DNA from: an uncultured Methanobrevibacter sp.
Lineage (GTDB): Archaea > Methanobacteriota > Methanobacteria > Methanobacteriales > Methanobacteriaceae
DNA length: 38,698 nt
Assembly (NCBI GenBank): GCA_900314605.1
Contig: OMVX01000037.1
Coordinates: 1 to 38,698, forward strand
Direction of reading: 5' to 3'
Positions 17,697-30,200 of the stretch are shown in pieces. A model generated the notes under the pieces. That model ran no database searches. It saw nothing but the letters and a program-made list of their open reading frames with translations, and had not been told where the DNA came from. The stretch's first letter is position 1; every line of letters starts with the position of its first letter. The position numbers were made by a program, and so were the translations under genes.

Positions 17697-18183
17697 AATA
17701 ATAGTTTAGTATTGATGTATATATATCGTACTATTACCTTAATCACCTCTTATATTGAGTATTAAATGTATAACTCAATATCATTTCAAAATTTAATTTA
17801 CCAAATCAATAAATAGGATAAGAAAATAGGATTTACTTAAAAAACATTTAAAATTTTAAAGTAAAACATTGGCACTTTCAAAAACTTATGTGATTTTAAT
17901 TTTTACAAGTTACACAACCCAAAAATTATCCATCGATTTATGATTTATTTTCAATTTAAAAATTTAAAATTATATATTAATTGTGTAATATAATAATAAA
18001 AGCTCTATATTTATATTTAAACTTTTTAATCCTTAATTTTTCTAAGGTTAAAAAATAATGGAAATAAAAGTTATCACACAAGTTTTTAAAAGAGCCAAAA
18101 CATTATTTAACATAAAATTTATTAATAATAATATACTAATATTATATGGAAATTTTACATATTAATATTTATAAGATGCAAAT
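17697..18183. other. intergenic region upstream of the adhesin-like gene
   Basis: About 490 bp with no coding frame supported by a ribosome binding site. It contains the TATA box of the 37-residue peptide (17717-17726) and an imperfect hairpin around CCTTA (18031-18035) and TAAGG (18043-18047), flanked by T-rich and A-rich arms. Promoter elements of the adhesin gene should lie at its right end. Nothing else was recognised. Confidence 0.4.
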
Positions 18184-18197
18184 GAGGTGTTTACAGA

Positions 18198-20732
18198 TTG
18201 AAAGATAAAAAACTATATTTACTATTCTTATCTTTTATAATTTGTATTTTAAGTATTTCAGCAATAAGTGCAACTGAAAATACTGTAAATACAGATGTTA
18301 TCAGTACTGATAATAATAAATATAATAATTTAGAAACAAACATCCAATATGATGAAGTTTCAACAAGTAAAGAGAATTCTGAAATTAATATAGAAGAAAA
18401 CAATAATAATGATAAAGAGAGCGAATCAGAAACAGATAAAATAACAACAGATAATGAAGGTGAGTTAACCTTCACGGACTTAAATACGACTATTAATGAT
18501 AATACTAATTCCACAGTCTATTTATCTAATAATTACAAATATGAGGATTCAGACTCTAATTTTCAAGATGGTATTATAATTAATCGTGATTTAACGATTT
18601 ATGGTAATGGAGTAACATTAGATGGAAGCAATAAGGCAAGAATATTTAAAGTAGAAAATAACATAAATGTTAAATTTTATGATATAATCTTTATAAACGG
18701 TCAAGCAGAGCTTGGTGAAGCTGGTGGAGCAATATACGGAGGAACTGCATACAACTGCATATTCAAAAACAACAATGCATTTTATGGTGGAGCAATATAC
18801 CAAGGAAATGCATACAACTGTACATTCACCGAAAACAAGGATACTAGTGACATATCATGTGGTGGAGCAATAAATCAAGGAAATGCAACTAATTGTACAT
18901 TCACTGAAAACAGAGCAGCTTATGGTGGAGCAATATATAATGGAACAGCTTACAACTGTAACTTCACAAATAACCGTGGAGAGTATGGTGGAGCAATTAA
19001 TCTAGTAAATGCATACAATTGTACATTCACCGAAAACACAGCAACATATTATGGAGGAGCAGCATATAACGTAACAGTCTACAACTGTACATTCATAAAG
19101 AACGAAGCTACGGGTTATGAAGATCAAAGTGGTGGAGCAATATACCAAGGAAATGCAACTAATTGTACATTCACTGAGAACAAAGCAGAAAAAAATGGTG
19201 GAGCAATATATGATGTTAATGCATATAACTGTGAATTCACCAATAACAACGCAACCTATGGTGGAGCAATGTATTATGGAGATGCAATCAATTGTATATT
19301 CACAAACAACAATGCATTAAATGGTGGAGCATTATACCAAGGAAATGCAACTAATTCTACATTCGCAAATAACCTAGCTACGGGGGAGGATGAGACAAAT
19401 GGTGGAGCAATATACCAAGGAAATGCATTTAACTGTATATTCACAAACCACCGTGCATTAAATGGTGGAGCATTATACCAAACAAATGCAACTAATTGTA
19501 TATTCATAGCCAACGATGCAGCTTATGGAGGAGCAATGTATGATGGAGATGCAATCAACTGTACATTCATAAATAACATAGGACAAGGATATGGTGCGGC
19601 AATGTATGGAGGAAATGCTATCTTATGTATATTTGAGAATAATACATGTGACAATACAAATATTATTCCTGTTACAATCAATGTATTAAATTACATATCC
19701 CCTTACAGCTCAGGTGAAAGTTTAAAATTCAACTTAACCGCTAATGATAGGGTGTTGGATGGATTTAATACTGCTATAAAAATATATAAAGATGGAGAAG
19801 TAATCAAAACTGTTTATGCTTTGACTGGTGAAGGATGGGTTGTAGATTTAGATGTTGGTGAATATATTGCAGAGTTAAGTCTCACAGATTTTCCAGATGA
19901 AAATTCAACAAATGCAACTATTGAGGTTTCAAAAGCAAATACAACAGTTGTTATTGACCCAATAATAGATGCTATAGTAGGAAAAGAAATAAAAGTTAAA
20001 TATACTACTAACAGTAAAGGAAATGTAACAATTAAAGTAAATGGTAAAGTAATAATAGACGGTATATTTAAACCAACTGCTGTGGGAACTTATAATCTTA
20101 TTGTAGAGATTGCAGAAACTGAAAACTACACTGCAGGATCAAATGAGACCACATTTACAGTTGGTAAAGCAGGAAGTAAAATTACCGTAAAACCTGTAAC
20201 CACTACTTACAATGTAGGTAAATATTTAATAATTACATTAAAAGACCAAAATGGTAATGCTATAAAAAATGCCGTATTAACAGTAAACCTAGGTAGTGCT
20301 AAAAATTATAAAACTGATAAAAACGGTCAAATTAAAATCAATGTTGCTACACTTATACCAAAAACATATAATGCAAAAATTACCTATGCAGGATCAAATA
20401 ATTATAATGGTTCTACCTCATCAGTAAAAGTCACAGTTAAAAAAGCTACACCAAAAATAACAGCAAAATCAACAATCTATAAGCTAAGAGTAAAAACAAA
20501 AAAATACACAGCAAGCTTTAAAACTAATAAAAATCAAGCTCTTAAAAACACAAAAGTTGCATTAAAAGTCCAGGGTAAAACATATATTGCTAAAACTAAT
20601 AGCAGAGGACAAGCAACATTTAAAATAACAAACCTTAACAGAAAAGGAACATCTATAGCAGTTATAACAGTCCCAAAAAACAAATACTACAATAAAATAA
20701 GTAAAAAAGTAAAAATTGCTGTAATACAATAA
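18198..20732 (+). CDS. secreted adhesin-like protein, polymorphic repeats and Ig-like domains
   Basis: This 844-residue surface protein is typical of Methanobrevibacter. The start is TTG at 18198, supported by GAGGTG eight bases upstream. A signal peptide covers about residues 1-25 (LYLLFLSFIICILSISAISA). An acidic Asn/Glu-rich linker follows. Residues 176-482 hold fourteen tandem units of 21-26 residues built on GGAIYxGxAxNCTFTxN, which should fold as a right-handed beta-helix. Three Ig-like beta-sandwich domains follow (about 575-660, 665-750 and 755-844). The last two are lysine-rich, as in C-terminal domains thought to hold such proteins to the pseudomurein wall. There is no C-terminal membrane helix. 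It is monocistronic, with a hairpin terminator after it. The binding target is unknown. Confidence 0.9.
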   Translation: MKDKKLYLLFLSFIICILSISAISATENTVNTDVISTDNNKYNNLETNIQYDEVSTSKENSEINIEENNNNDKESESETDKITTDNEGELTFTDLNTTINDNTNSTVYLSNNYKYEDSDSNFQDGIIINRDLTIYGNGVTLDGSNKARIFKVENNINVKFYDIIFINGQAELGEAGGAIYGGTAYNCIFKNNNAFYGGAIYQGNAYNCTFTENKDTSDISCGGAINQGNATNCTFTENRAAYGGAIYNGTAYNCNFTNNRGEYGGAINLVNAYNCTFTENTATYYGGAAYNVTVYNCTFIKNEATGYEDQSGGAIYQGNATNCTFTENKAEKNGGAIYDVNAYNCEFTNNNATYGGAMYYGDAINCIFTNNNALNGGALYQGNATNSTFANNLATGEDETNGGAIYQGNAFNCIFTNHRALNGGALYQTNATNCIFIANDAAYGGAMYDGDAINCTFINNIGQGYGAAMYGGNAILCIFENNTCDNTNIIPVTINVLNYISPYSSGESLKFNLTANDRVLDGFNTAIKIYKDGEVIKTVYALTGEGWVVDLDVGEYIAELSLTDFPDENSTNATIEVSKANTTVVIDPIIDAIVGKEIKVKYTTNSKGNVTIKVNGKVIIDGIFKPTAVGTYNLIVEIAETENYTAGSNETTFTVGKAGSKITVKPVTTTYNVGKYLIITLKDQNGNAIKNAVLTVNLGSAKNYKTDKNGQIKINVATLIPKTYNAKITYAGSNNYNGSTSSVKVTVKKATPKITAKSTIYKLRVKTKKYTASFKTNKNQALKNTKVALKVQGKTYIAKTNSRGQATFKITNLNRKGTSIAVITVPKNKYYNKISKKVKIAVIQ
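18723..19645 (+). repeat. fourteen intragenic tandem repeats (63-78 bp units)
   Basis: Units begin with GGTGGAGCAATATA or a close variant and include an AACTGTACATTCAC block. Near-identical 27-bp stretches recur around 18786, 19131 and 19400, so the units share DNA as well as protein identity. This would allow copy-number change by recombination. Confidence 0.88.
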
Positions 20733-20752
20733 AAAAATATATATTTTAATAT

Positions 20753-20791
20753 AAAGGGTTTACAACAACTCTTTAAAACTTTTCTTTTTTT
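20753..20791 (+). terminator. hairpin and T-tract after the adhesin-like gene
   Basis: AAAGGGTT (20753-20760), loop TACAAC, AACTCTTT (20767-20774) gives an 8-bp stem with one G-T pair, followed by a T-rich run (CTTTTCTTTTTTTC). This is an intrinsic-like terminator. The rest of the gap to 21035 holds nothing recognisable. Confidence 0.5.
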
Positions 20792-21035
20792 CATATATTA
20801 TTTAAATCTATAAAAATTAAATCTTATTTTATTAATTAAAATTTATACACAAGCCATGTAGATGTTTTAACGGTCATTAGTTTTCTTAAATGATTGTAAG
20901 TAGTATATTAGTTTAATAATAAAAGATAAAAAATTATTAAAATAGATAATAAAAAAAAATGCTATAATTTTATTAAAAAATTAATCAAAAAAATAAGAAA
21001 ATAAAAATAAGTTTGTGTATGAATTTAAACTTATT

Positions 21036-22417
<1,382 letters not shown>

Positions 22418-22954
22418 ATGTTTAAGGACCTAAACAACTTAATTGATAGTGAAGATAACAATAAATCATCACTAGTAAAAATTTTAAAAAAAATAGCTAA
22501 AACAATAACTGTTTATGACCAGATGAAAGTTATAAATGAAATCAAAGAAGAGTTAGTTTATACAGACGGTCCACTTAAAGAAACCACTTTTGAAACCTAT
22601 GCTAAATATTTTGTTTTAAGGATTAATGATATTAAAAATGATAAAAACACCTATGACAATGAAAAATTTGATTTTGATGAATATGTAAAATCTATTGTAA
22701 CACTTGAAAATCTATACCTTGAAAAACGAAAAACAAAAGAAAAAAGTATCGAAGCTATAAAAATCTATTTTGTTATTTCACTATATACAACATTTATCCT
22801 TGAAGAACCTATACATCCTGTAGGAACAAAATTCCCTGGAAATCTAGAATTACAATATAAAGATGGAATATATTATTGCCCGGTTAAAGAAAATAATAAG
22901 GATAATCCTCATGCAGTTTGCCCATTCTGTATTGCTGAGCAATTAGAATTTTAA
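22418..22954 (+). CDS. UPF0305/DUF2115 family protein
   Basis: This 178-residue protein is known almost only from methanogens. The C-terminal signature is clear: HPVGTKFPGNLELQYKDG (from His133), YYCPVK (Cys154), then NPHAVCPFCIAEQ with Cys168 and Cys171. Three cysteines plus a histidine could bind a metal such as zinc, which is an inference. The N-terminal 125 residues are helical and charged. AAGGGAT precedes the ATG. No biochemical role is established for the family. It converges with pnuC, leaving only nine bases between the stops. Confidence 0.85.
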   Translation: MFKDLNNLIDSEDNNKSSLVKILKKIAKTITVYDQMKVINEIKEELVYTDGPLKETTFETYAKYFVLRINDIKNDKNTYDNEKFDFDEYVKSIVTLENLYLEKRKTKEKSIEAIKIYFVISLYTTFILEEPIHPVGTKFPGNLELQYKDGIYYCPVKENNKDNPHAVCPFCIAEQLEF

Positions 22955-22963
22955 ATTTATCAT

Positions 22964-23644
22964 TTATCTAGTTTCACCCTTCCATTTGAAGTACATAATA
23001 AATGAGTTTATTAGGTATATAGCCCACATTAGTAATACTGCAACACTACCAGTGCCGTCTGACACTGCTTTTACCCACAATGTAACAGTAGCAAGGTTTA
23101 CGATTATCCACAAAATCCATTGTTCAGCATACATCTTAACGGATATGTATAATGCAACAATTCCTACAACTGTACTCAAAGCATCAACAAAAGGTAAATT
23201 ACCATTTAGTAATGCCAATATCATACCATAGACTAATGTTAAAAATGCAACGACAATGAGCATAATTATAGTGTATTTCAAATTCAATGATTTTTTGTAA
23301 ACCTCATTAGTATTTGGATTCATATTTTTTGTCCAGATATATAAACCATAGAGCTGCATTGGTAAATAATAAATGAGATTTAACATCACTTCACCATAAT
23401 ATTTTGATTGAAAAGCAATGATTGAATATGTAATTGCATGCAATAGCCCAAATACATATGCAGATAGTTTTCCTTTACCTGTGCAGATAACACATAATAT
23501 ACCGAATAATGCAGTTATAATTCCAAGTGGTTTGTCACTAATATATATTGACACGCCTGTTATAAGAATTGATGTTAGTACTAACCATATAATCTCCCAT
23601 TTTTTCCATCCCAAAAGTTCATTTTTAATTGTTTCATTTAGCAT
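22964..23644 (-). CDS. pnuC: PnuC-type nicotinamide riboside/mononucleotide transporter
   Basis: This 226-residue membrane protein has seven to eight predicted helices of the PnuC family, facilitators that take up nicotinamide riboside for NAD synthesis. The pattern KLSAYVFGLLHAITYSIIAF...YYGEV...LPMQLYGLYIW and the later QWILWIIVNLATVTLWV are typical of the substrate-lining helices. GAGTGAT precedes the ATG. It is divergent from the NRPS gene. nadE lies about 9 kb to the right and belongs to the same cofactor pathway but is not in the same operon. A related vitamin transporter (such as PnuT or PnuX type) cannot be excluded. Confidence 0.85.
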   Translation of the reverse strand: MLNETIKNELLGWKKWEIIWLVLTSILITGVSIYISDKPLGIITALFGILCVICTGKGKLSAYVFGLLHAITYSIIAFQSKYYGEVMLNLIYYLPMQLYGLYIWTKNMNPNTNEVYKKSLNLKYTIIMLIVVAFLTLVYGMILALLNGNLPFVDALSTVVGIVALYISVKMYAEQWILWIIVNLATVTLWVKAVSDGTGSVAVLLMWAIYLINSFIMYFKWKGETR

Positions 23645-24242
23645 TATGTATCACTCTAATGATTTGATATTTTTGTAAGGACCTTAAATATTTATATGAG
23701 ACTATATTTTTAACAAATCTAAACAACTAGAAATAATTATTAGTTCATTGAAAATAAGTCATAAATGGACATTTTACTATTATATTACATTATTTATTCT
23801 TTTTCCATTATAATATAAATTCATATCTTAATTTATCTAAAGATTAAAAAGAGATAATTTAAAAAATTATTACTATTAAATATCTTAAAGTAATTAAAAA
23901 TAGAATACAGATTAAATATAGTTAAATAAAACTCAAATTGTATATGTTGCATAAAATATTTATAATTTTTGATTCTAGAAAAAATCATAAAATTTTCATT
24001 CAATATAGTGTTAATAATAATTCATAAGTTTTTTGAGAGATGAAAAAATTATTGATTCTATATATTTTAATTAAGGTGGATTCTGTATAAAATATATTTA
24101 TTATAATTCATTTATATTTAATAAATTAATATATCAAAAAAGTTAAAATAATAGTACCCTCAAAATTTCTTGTTTATGAAACGATTCATTATATATAAAT
24201 GATTTAATACTAGCAATTATTAGACTATAAAAGTGATTTAAT
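23645..24242. promoter_or_regulatory. divergent promoter region of pnuC and the NRPS gene
   Basis: This 598-bp gene-free, very AT-rich stretch carries the NRPS promoter near its right end. A TATA core ATATATAAAT (24191-24200) sits inside a small inverted repeat, TCATT...AATGA, and would place the transcript start about 20 bases before the ATG. I searched all frames by eye for the missing N-terminal half of the first condensation domain and saw nothing coding. Confidence 0.45.
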
Positions 24243-27200
24243 ATGTATTCAAATTCAATTAATTATAAAAAAGATGCAGATTACTGGAAAAAATATCTTT
24301 CAAATATTGAGGGTTATGCTGAGATTAAAGTTCCGAAAAATCAAATGAATTATTCCATAGAAAAATCTGTGAAAAATTTAGGTAAAAATCTAAATCAATT
24401 AAACATTGCAGATTTTTCCAGTAAACATGATATTTCACCAGATATCCTATTCATGTCTGCTGTCTTATTAGTATTGGATAAGTATACTTATTCAACAAAA
24501 GCATTACTAACAAATATTCATAAGCAAAAAGTAGATTCCGAAATCTGTAGTAATATAAGAGAATTTTCAAAAGAATTACCCTTAATTATAGACAGAAATA
24601 ATCGGAGCCAAAACATCAAATCATTATTATCTAATGTAAAAAATACATGGGATAATGTTTTAAATCATAGTCGTTATCCTTTTGAAAGAATTATTGAAGG
24701 AAAAAATATTACTCCAACGATTACATTTAGGTATTTTAATGATTATCACTCTAATATAATTGAAAAGAATAATTTAAAATATTTTAAACAGAATCAAGAT
24801 TTGGAAATACATTTTAATAAGAATGAAGATAATAGCTTTTTTATAAGTTTATATTACAATACACAATTATACACCTATGAATATATGAAAACATTTATAA
24901 ATTCCGTTTATCTTATAATAAATAAAATTTTAAATTCAGATATTAATAATTTAACCATTAAGGATATTGGGTTAACTGACAAGAAAATGGATAAAGGTAT
25001 TTTTGATTATTCCATCCCCACTATTGTTGAATTATTTGAAAAGCAGGTTCAGTTAAATTCTTCCAAAAAAGCTTTGATTGTTAATGATGAGCAGATTTCT
25101 TATGATGAGTTAAACCAAAATGCCAATAGAATTGCTAATAGTCTTTTAAAAATAGTTAATCCCAAATCTTCTATTGTCGTTTTTCTTTCTAGGAGTAAAG
25201 AATTGATATATTCTATTTTAGGCGTTCTTAAGGCAGGTTGTTCTTTTATTCCAATAGATGAATCTTATCCTAAAGATCGAATAGAACATATTATAAATGA
25301 TAGTGATTGCCAGCTTATTATAACAGACAAGGATATGGACAATGCAATAAATCCCCAAGTATTATTAGATAATAAAAATACTGATAATCCGAATAATAAG
25401 ATTGATGTTAATGATTTAGCTTATATGCTTTATACTAGTGGTACTACTGGAGTTCCTAAGGGAGTATTTGTTTCTCACAAGAATATTGCAAATATTGTAA
25501 TGCCTGCAAAGGATAATATACTTAATCATACATTCACAGAAGATATAGATAAAGTATTAACATTAACTGCTGTCAATTATACTCCTTCTATAAGGGATTT
25601 CACATTAACACTGGCTTCTGGTTTAACTCTTGTTTATGCAAATAATGATGAAATTGAGAATATTAACAATTTAATCCATTTAATTGAAAAATATAAACCG
25701 CAAATTATAGGTTCAATTACCCCTTCAAGATTAACAGAATATTTGGAAATTCCAAATTTTGTTAAAGCATTCCAACATATTAAAAAAATTGTATTGTTAG
25801 GTGAAAAATTCCCACCATCTTTATATACTAAAATAAAATCTAAAAATTCTTCTATCCGTATATATAATGATTATGGATCTACTGAAACAGTATTTATTGG
25901 CCTTAAGGAAATAGTTAGTGAAGAAAATATTACAATCGGTTCTCCTGGACATAATGTTGATAGATATATAATGGATATTGATGAAAAAATTTTACCTGTA
26001 TCTGTTCAAGGACAATTATATGTTTCAGGCCCATCAATAACATTAGGATATTCAAATAAAGAACTTAACAGTTCTTATATCAAAATTAATAATAAACGAT
26101 TTTTTAAAACAGGTGATTTAGGTTATTTACTGGATAATGGTGAAATTAAATTATTAGGACGTGTTGACAAACAAATAAAATTAAGGGGTCAAAGATTAGA
26201 ACCTGATGAAATTATTACATTAATTAATAAATTTGAAAACATATCAAATAGTACAATAACCCTTAAGCAAATCAATGGTTTGGATTATTTAATTGCATAT
26301 TATGTGAGCAATGTTGAAATAAATGATGATGAATTAACTACCTATTTGAAAAGAAAGCTGCCCATGTATATGGTGCCATCTCAATTTATTAAAATTCCTG
26401 AAATTCCAACTAATATTAATGGTAAATTAGATATGAGCAAATTACCTGAACCATCATTTGATGATATTGAATATGAAGCACCAACAAATGAAAAAGAAAA
26501 CTTAGTTGTAAATGCTTTTGAAAAATTGTTTAATAAGAAAATTGGAATAAATGATGATTTTATTTCCTTGGGAGGAACTTCCCTTACAGCATCACATATT
26601 TTAAATTATTTATCTGATTATAATATAACAACTGCCGATATATTACAATTGAGAACACCTAAAAAATTAGCAGAACATTTAAAGGAAATTAATATTAATT
26701 TTGATAAATATGGATTTGATGATATTGTTCCTTTATCTACATCCCAATTAAATGTATATTTAGATGAAGTGGTTAATGAAACGGGAACTGGATATAATAA
26801 TTCATTTAAACTAGAATTTAATGAAAAATATTCTGTAGATGAAATTAAAAAAGCTTTAATTAAATTAATTGATATATACCCTATTTTAAAAACCCGTATC
26901 ATAAATCATAATGGACAAACACCATCCTGCGTATTTGATGCAAAATTAGAAATTAAAGAAGGAAACTTAAACGACATTAAAACTTTTGTCAGACCTTTTA
27001 AATTGGATAAAAATATATCAAGGTTTTTAATTGTAAAAGATGGTAAATCTAATATTTTATGTTTTGACATACATCATTTAATTTTTGATGGCTCATCATT
27101 AAATATACTATTAAACACATTAAACTCTATTTTAAATAATAAAAAAGTCGATTTTGTTGATAATGGAATATTAAGACAAATATTATTTGAAGAAAATATT

Positions 27201-30200
27201 GATTCCAAATATATGGATGATGCAAAAGAATTTTTTAATTCAATGTTAGCTAATATTGATGAAGCATATGATCTTTTACCTTCCATAGACAAGGATAATG
27301 AAACTGAATATATGGATACTTTTCATATAGATAATAAGGCTTTGACTACCTTTTTACAAAGTAACAGTATTACTCATAATCAGTTTTTTTCAAGTATTTT
27401 CGCCTATACCTTATCTAGATTTACAGGTTCCAATAAAGTTTTATTTAATCTCATTGTTGATGGAAGAGGGCATGTAGATTTAACAAATTCTGTAGGAATG
27501 TTTGTTAGAACTTTACCTATTTTACTTGATTGTAAAAATCAAAAAGTAAGTTCTTTTTTTAAACAATCTTCAAATATAATTAATTCATTGATAAAATATG
27601 AACTATATCCATTCCATCAATTAACTCATGAACATGATTTAAATCCAAATATATTTTTCCAATATTCTTATGATATTTTTGAAAATGATATCTATGAATT
27701 AAAACATGATTTTAAAAGAGATTTATCATTTAATATTTATGATGTTAGTGAAGATGAACTAGGAATAAAAGTATTATATTCTGAAAAATTCTCACAAGAA
27801 TTCATTAAACGCTTTGTTGATTGCTATATATTAATTTTAAATGGAATCATGAAAGTTAATGAATTATCTAATCTAAATTTTAATCTTAAATCAGATTTAA
27901 TTTTACTGGATTCCTATAATAACACTGAAGATTCTTTAATATATGAGGATGTTTTAGATGCATTTAATGAAAATCTCTCAAGGCATCCTGATAATAAACT
28001 TGTATCTTATAAAGATGTTTCTTACTCATATGGTGAAAGCGCTTTTATAGCAAATAAGATTGCTCAAAAGTTAATTGGGCTAGGAGTCGAATTTCAAACT
28101 AGTGTTGGCTTTTTAGTACCTCGTAGTGAATTGTATATGCTTTCAGTCTTAAGTATTTTATCCGTTGGTGCCGTTTATGTTCCTTTAGATAATCAGTTGT
28201 CTGATGAACGCATAAAATTCATGATTAATGATACCAAAACTAAGGTTATTATTGTCAGTGATGAGACATATGAACGTGCAACTAATTTAGGTGGGGAATA
28301 CAATATTTTAAATGTCTCAGACATTATAAATGACAAGGTCTCTACTTTATCAATATTACCTGTGGTTCATAGTGATTTAGCTTGTATTTTGTATACAAGC
28401 GGTACTACTGGCATTCCTAAAGGAGTCAAAATTACTAGAAAGGCAATTCTTAATATATCAAGTGTTTATTGTGATAAATATGAATTTACTCGAGATTGTG
28501 TTGGCGGTATGTTTGCAACAATTGGTTTTGATATAGGCTCTCTGTCAATTGTAACAGCATTGTATTCTGGTGCTTGTTTAGACATAATTCCTGAAGATAT
28601 TAAACTAAACATGTTTGAATTAAACAGATTTATTAATGAGCATAATATTACCCATATTTCAATTACTGCACAGGTAGCAAAATTATTCATGCAAAATGAC
28701 AGTGCTAATTCACTCAGAATTTTATCTGTTGGGGGTGAAAAACTAGGAGAAATCAAAAGCCCAAATAATTATATGTTAATTGATGAATTCGGACCTACAG
28801 AATCATTTGCTTTTGTATCATCAATCAATAATTCTGATAAAATTGACCCCTCTTCAATCGGCCACATTAATAAAAATATGAAATTTTATATTCTGGATGA
28901 TGAATTCAGACAAGTTCCTATTGGTGCTGTAGGTGAATTATACTTATCAGGTTTTCAGGTTGCTGAAGGTTATCTGAATCGTGAAAAAGAAACAAAAAAT
29001 GCATTCCTTAAAAATCCATTCAGTGATGATAATGATTATGATAAACTTTATCGTACTGGAGATATGGTACGTGTATTGCCTGATGGTTCTTTAGGCATTG
29101 TAGGTCGTCCTGACAGTCAGGTCAAAATTAGAGGTAATCGTGTAGAACTTTCAGAAGTTGAAGCTGCAATTCGCCAACTTAATTATATTGATGATGTAAC
29201 TGTACAACCTACCAAAATCCAAGAAAATAACGAGTTAGTAGCTTATGTAGTTGTATTAGAAGAGATTAAAAATCTTAAAGAAGATATTCAAAAATATATT
29301 AAAATGAATAAACCTGATTATATGGTTCCTCTCTTTGTTATTCAGTTGGATAATATTCCTTTAACCGTTAACGGAAAGGTAGATAAAAATAAGTTGCCAA
29401 AAGTAGAAATCAACACTAAAAATACAGCGCCAAAAAACCATACAGAAAAGAAATTGTTGGAAATATGTTGGGAAGTATTGGATAATCAAAATTTTGGTGT
29501 CACTGATAATTTAGCTTCTTTAGGTATTTCTTCATTTAATTTAATAGAGTTAAATCATAGAATTTATTCAACATTTAACATAGACTTAAAGTATTTGGAT
29601 TTAGTGCAGTGTAAAAATATTAGAGACATATATTATCTTTTGAACAAAAACAATTACACTGTCTTTAAAAAATATGAAAAAAGAAAATATTATCCTTTAA
29701 CTGAACATCAGACTTGGGTCAGTCAGTTAAGAATTGAAACTCCTAATTATCTTAAATTAAATTTTACTGTAAAAATTAAAAATGTTGATGTTTTTCGTCT
29801 TAAAAAAACCATTATAAACTTTATGGATAAACATCCATTTTTAAAATCTACATTAATAGAAAAACAGGGAAAATATTATCTTAAACGGGAAGACAATGCA
29901 AATATTTCAGATTTAATTGATATTGATAGGAAAAACAAAAAGGAATTTGATTTATTTGTAAAAAAATTGGATAATGATTCCCATTTTTTAGAAAATTATC
30001 TTAAAGAGGGATATATAAAATATAGCTCTAAATTTTTTTACTGCCGATTGACTGAATATAATAATACTGTATTTGTTACAATATTATTTGATCACCTGTT
30101 CTTTGATTATTATTCCTTATTCTCCATGCTAAATGAAATTGATAAAATTTATTCTAATGATGAGGATAAAATAGAACCTGAAATCATTGACGGTTTTGAT

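Noticed and set aside
18723-19645. CRISPR-like regular repeats
   Set aside because: The repeats are in-frame coding units of a beta-helix protein, with no unique spacers of constant length and no cas genes.
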